From assembly GCA_964499695.1 (NCBI GenBank), contig CAZCMD010000211.1, positions 1 to 7,117 on the forward strand: a DNA stretch of 7,117 nucleotides, in the 5' to 3' direction. The notes beneath the pieces are model-generated. The model saw nothing but the letters and a program-made list of their open reading frames with translations. It did no database searches and was not told the origin of the DNA. Position 1 is the first letter of the stretch; each line of letters begins with the position of its first letter. The DNA is from JAAZBV01 sp964499695 (GTDB taxonomy: Bacteria > Desulfobacterota > DSM-4660 > Desulfatiglandales > HGW-15). Shown piece by piece: positions 5,528-7,117 of this stretch. A program made the translations under genes and the position numbers.

Positions 5528-5531
5528 AAGT

Positions 5532-6074
5532 TTAAGGACTCTGATCATTAACTTGATAAAACTTTGCAATACTATTTTTTGCTTTTGATAGATGTTGCAG
5601 GCACTCTTTACATTTAGATTGTAGATTTTTCTCATTTACTGAAGACACTTTTTGAATTCGCTTATTAATAGCATTTATTGATAGCTCATATGAATCATAC
5701 CTTTTGTTATCAATATCAGGTCCGCCACATATTATATTTATATCAAAATTGCCCAATGTAAGTTTAAAAACATTTTCAGGATTATGTTCAAGTGCTTCAC
5801 CTACTGCTAAAGACAGCATTTCACTTGATCCGGCATCAGAACCTTCCTTCAGGCGAACAGCTACGTTAAGCCATTTTTCGTCGCCAGATGCAATATTCCT
5901 TAGGAGTCTATTCCATTTCTTTTCGTCATCATATAATGAATTACAAACTTTTTTAGATCCCAAAACCTTTATATCTTTTTGTATCGATTTTGCAGATAAT
6001 TCTTCAGCCCAAATATTATAGGTCTGAATTGTAATAGCCATAACAATAATAAAAATTGTGTATATATTTTTCAT
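5532..6074 (-). CDS. Secreted protein of unknown function
   Basis: A 180-residue protein with a clear signal peptide (basic MKN, hydrophobic IYTIFIIVMAITIQTY, probable cleavage after NIWA at residue 23), so the mature form is periplasmic or exported. The mature part holds four cysteines (44, 116, 155, 158), the last two in a CKEC pattern. A conserved-looking core around SGDEKWLNVAVRLKEGSDAG (63-82) is followed by LAVGEALEHNPENVFKL. This core reminds me of an uncharacterised family found in many proteobacteria, but I cannot name it or give a role. The ATG at 6074 has only a weak GGA upstream. A 16-bp palindrome lies 17 bp before it. The gene is immediately followed by the attC-like site, so it may be a cassette gene. 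Confidence 0.75.
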   Translation of the reverse strand: MKNIYTIFIIVMAITIQTYNIWAEELSAKSIQKDIKVLGSKKVCNSLYDDEKKWNRLLRNIASGDEKWLNVAVRLKEGSDAGSSEMLSLAVGEALEHNPENVFKLTLGNFDINIICGGPDIDNKRYDSYELSINAINKRIQKVSSVNEKNLQSKCKECLQHLSKAKNSIAKFYQVNDQSP

Positions 6075-6090
6075 TTTTTATCCACAGGAC

Positions 6091-6106
6091 AACTGATTCA
6101 TCAGTT
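6091..6106. promoter_or_regulatory. 16-bp palindrome upstream of the secreted-protein gene
   Basis: AACTGAT and ATCAGTT are perfect 7-bp arms separated by TC, centred about 25 bp before the start codon. The size and position suit an operator for a dimeric repressor or a small leader hairpin. No regulator is encoded nearby to which it could be assigned. Confidence 0.4.
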
Positions 6107-6439
6107 CCGTATAACTTTACTTTTAGGATGTTATACAGAAAGATGAACCGGATTTTTATATTACATAAATAAAGGGTATTGACCCCTCCCTTTAGAAAAA
6201 CCAAAACTATTTACACAAGAAACAGCACTGTTAAAGTGTGCTGACTATAACAAAATATAATTCAAGGGAAATCTAATAATGAAGCGAACGAATAATACTC
6301 AATCGAATTTTTATAATCAAATATAAAAGCCATATCCCTGGCAAAAATACTCATCCCAAAAAAATTAAGGCAAATTGTATTCTGCCTGCCAGGCTGTGTC
6401 GTAATGTAATCTTGAGATGGCAGATAAATTTTTTTATAG
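6107..6439. other. Non-coding AT-rich stretch left of the repeat cluster
   Basis: No open frame here looks like protein and none has a convincing start region. It must contain the promoter of the secreted-protein gene; TAATAT- and TATAAA-like boxes near 6155-6170 are possible but lack a clear -35 partner. The only other structure seen is the small inverted repeat at 6223-6243. Confidence 0.5.
6223..6243. repeat. Short inverted repeat
   Basis: CAGCAC (6223-6228) and GTGCTG (6238-6243) flank 9 nt. It lies in the non-coding stretch between the secreted-protein gene and hisC. Its function is unknown. Confidence 0.4.
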
Positions 6440-6523
6440 GGTGGTGTTCTTGTCACGCCATAGCTGAGAAGCGAAGGCGAATTATACACCACCATGTAGA
6501 GACAAGGCATGCCTTGTCTCTAC
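6440..6523. repeat. REP/MITE-like repeat: 8-bp inverted repeat plus 28-bp perfect palindrome
   Basis: GGTGGTGT (6440-6447) and ACACCACC (6486-6493) enclose an imperfect hairpin (GCCATAGCT ... AGCGAAGGC). Two bases further lies a perfect 28-bp palindrome at 6496-6523, with arms of GTAGAGACAAGGCA and its complement. Very similar GTAGAGAC...GTCTCTAC palindromes occur dispersed in many bacterial genomes, from general knowledge. No transposase is present, so it would be non-autonomous. Confidence 0.7.
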
Positions 6524-6591
6524 GAAACATATAATACAAAACCCGGTAGGAAATAAACCCTACTTTTAACCGTTGTTGAAATGATACATGC

Positions 6592-6688
6592 AGCACTTTA
6601 CTATCGCTACTCAGCCTGTGCGGAAATAATGGCTAGTAGTGCTTTTCTCATGTTCCCCATGAGAACCCCTCTCCCTTGATGGGAGAGG
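6592..6688. repeat. Row of three hairpins, REP-like
   Basis: First, AGCACTTTACTA (6592-6603) pairs with TAGTAGTGCT (6634-6643) with a 2-nt bulge, and AGCC/GGCT pairs inside. Second, TTCTCATG / CATGAGAA (6645-6665) is perfect with a 5-nt loop. Third, CCTCTCCC / GGGAGAGG (6668-6688) is perfect with loop TTGAT and is followed by GGGTGAGGG. The third resembles the common CCCTCTCCC...GGGAGAGGG intergenic repeats. No long U-tract follows the last two. Confidence 0.65.
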
Positions 6689-6710
6689 TTGGGTGAGGGT
6701 GGCAAAATAC

Positions 6711-6738
6711 TTGCTATTCCTGCGCCCTTTGATATAAA
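6711..6738 (+). promoter_or_regulatory. Probable sigma70 promoter for hisC
   Basis: TTGCTA (6711-6716) and TATAAA (6733-6738) are 16 nt apart. TGA directly before the -10 box makes it an extended -10. Transcription would start near 6745, giving a leader of about 80 nt before the hisC ATG at 6825. Confidence 0.5.
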
Positions 6739-6824
6739 ACGCTCTTTATTTCTTGATACTAGAATTCACAAACACCAGCAGGAAGAATAGAAATCTCCCC
6801 TGTATTGGTTTTACGAGGAAACAG

Positions 6825-7117
6825 ATGAAAAGACTAACTACAGAAAAGATAGAACGGCTTATACCATATCCACCGGGAAAGCCCATGGAAGAGCTTGAGA
6901 GGGAACTGGGCATCACAGGTTCAATCAAGCTTGCATCAAATGAAAACCCTATCGGGCCTTCACCCATGGCCGTAAAGGCGATCATGGATAACCTGAACAG
7001 GCTTAACAGGTATCCGGACGGGAGCAGCTATTACCTGAAGGAAAAACTCTCAAAGATATTTAACCTCCCCATGGAAAGGATTTTAACCGGAAACGGCTCA
7101 AACGAGTTGATAGAACT
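6825..7117 (+). CDS. hisC: Histidinol-phosphate aminotransferase, N-terminal part
   Basis: PLP-dependent class I/II aminotransferase that converts imidazole-acetol phosphate and glutamate to histidinol phosphate in histidine synthesis, and sometimes acts in aromatic amino acid synthesis. The first 97 residues are present, and the gene runs off the right edge. Seen: MKRLTTEKIERLIPYPPGKP, with the P-Y-x-PGKP opening typical of HisC; IKLASNENPIGPSP (about 34-47), the substrate-binding K-L-x-S/N-NENP motif; RYPDGSSYYLKEKLS (66-80); and TGNGSNELIE near the end, the phosphate-binding start of the PLP domain. GAGG lies 6 nt before the ATG. It is on the opposite strand to all genes to its left, so it forms its own transcription unit. 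Confidence 0.93.
   Translation, partial: MKRLTTEKIERLIPYPPGKPMEELERELGITGSIKLASNENPIGPSPMAVKAIMDNLNRLNRYPDGSSYYLKEKLSKIFNLPMERILTGNGSNELIE

Noticed and set aside
5408..5635. Open frame of 75 codons on the minus strand
   Set aside because: It overlaps the end of the secreted-protein gene in another frame and runs through the attC-like palindrome. Its sequence is not protein-like and it has no ribosome binding site.
6279..6326. 15-codon plus-strand frame (MKRTNNTQ...) with AAGGG upstream
   Set aside because: It is too short to support, the spacing is long, and nothing follows it that it could regulate.
6262..6510. Open frame of 82 codons on the minus strand
   Set aside because: Its start lies inside the perfect palindrome and much of it is the inverted-repeat element. 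No ribosome binding site or protein-like pattern is seen.
6746..6985. Minus-strand open frame opposite hisC
   Set aside because: It is antisense to a well-supported gene start, and its translation has no recognisable features.
1..7117. CRISPR array, tRNA, rRNA or transposase gene
   Set aside because: No regularly spaced repeats, tRNA-like cloverleaf or transposase motif was found on either strand by reading.

Overview
The window looks like a piece of a draft scaffold (a run of exactly 100 Ns at 1314-1413) from a Gram-negative-type bacterium. The SRP RNA is of the short 4.5S kind, the DNA-bending protein is of the IHF/HU type, and ribosome binding sites are strong AGGAGG types. A Nitrospirota or Desulfobacterota-like lineage is a plausible guess from the style of the proteins, but nothing here proves it.

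Left edge (1-1474, minus strand): housekeeping genes. These are the 5' two thirds or so of the SRP RNA (running off the window), an IHF/HU-family gene with a recognisable sigma70 promoter, and a stand-alone GMP-synthase-type ATP pyrophosphatase whose P-loop region is hidden in the assembly gap. Right edge (6825-7117, plus strand): the start of hisC (histidinol-phosphate aminotransferase).

Between them (about 1500-6800) lies an accessory stretch in which every recognisable gene is on the minus strand. In order of coordinate it holds: a broken copy of a four-helix membrane protein; a SRPBCC-fold protein; a dihydrofolate-reductase/RibD-like protein; a three-gene toxin-antitoxin operon (RelE/ParE toxin followed by two different XRE antitoxin-like genes); a short tail of an otherwise missing gene; an intact second copy of the membrane protein; a decayed reading frame; and a secreted protein of unknown function. 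The two membrane-protein copies are a real duplication (80 of 94 compared residues identical) that ends at the same sequence in both places.

The most interesting signal is a 72-bp imperfect palindrome (5456-5527), 4 bp beyond the stop codon of the secreted-protein gene. It has the layout of an integron attC recombination site: AAC/GTT ends, 5- and 6-nt spacers, and L boxes of 8 and 7 nt that pair leaving one extrahelical base. Together with a co-oriented run of unrelated small genes and a TA operon, this suggests a remnant of, or an attC site lacking integrase in, a gene-cassette region. I found only one convincing site and no integrase. The 750-bp gap before hisC carries several clean palindromes (a perfect 28-mer and a row of hairpins) that look like dispersed REP/MITE-type repeats.
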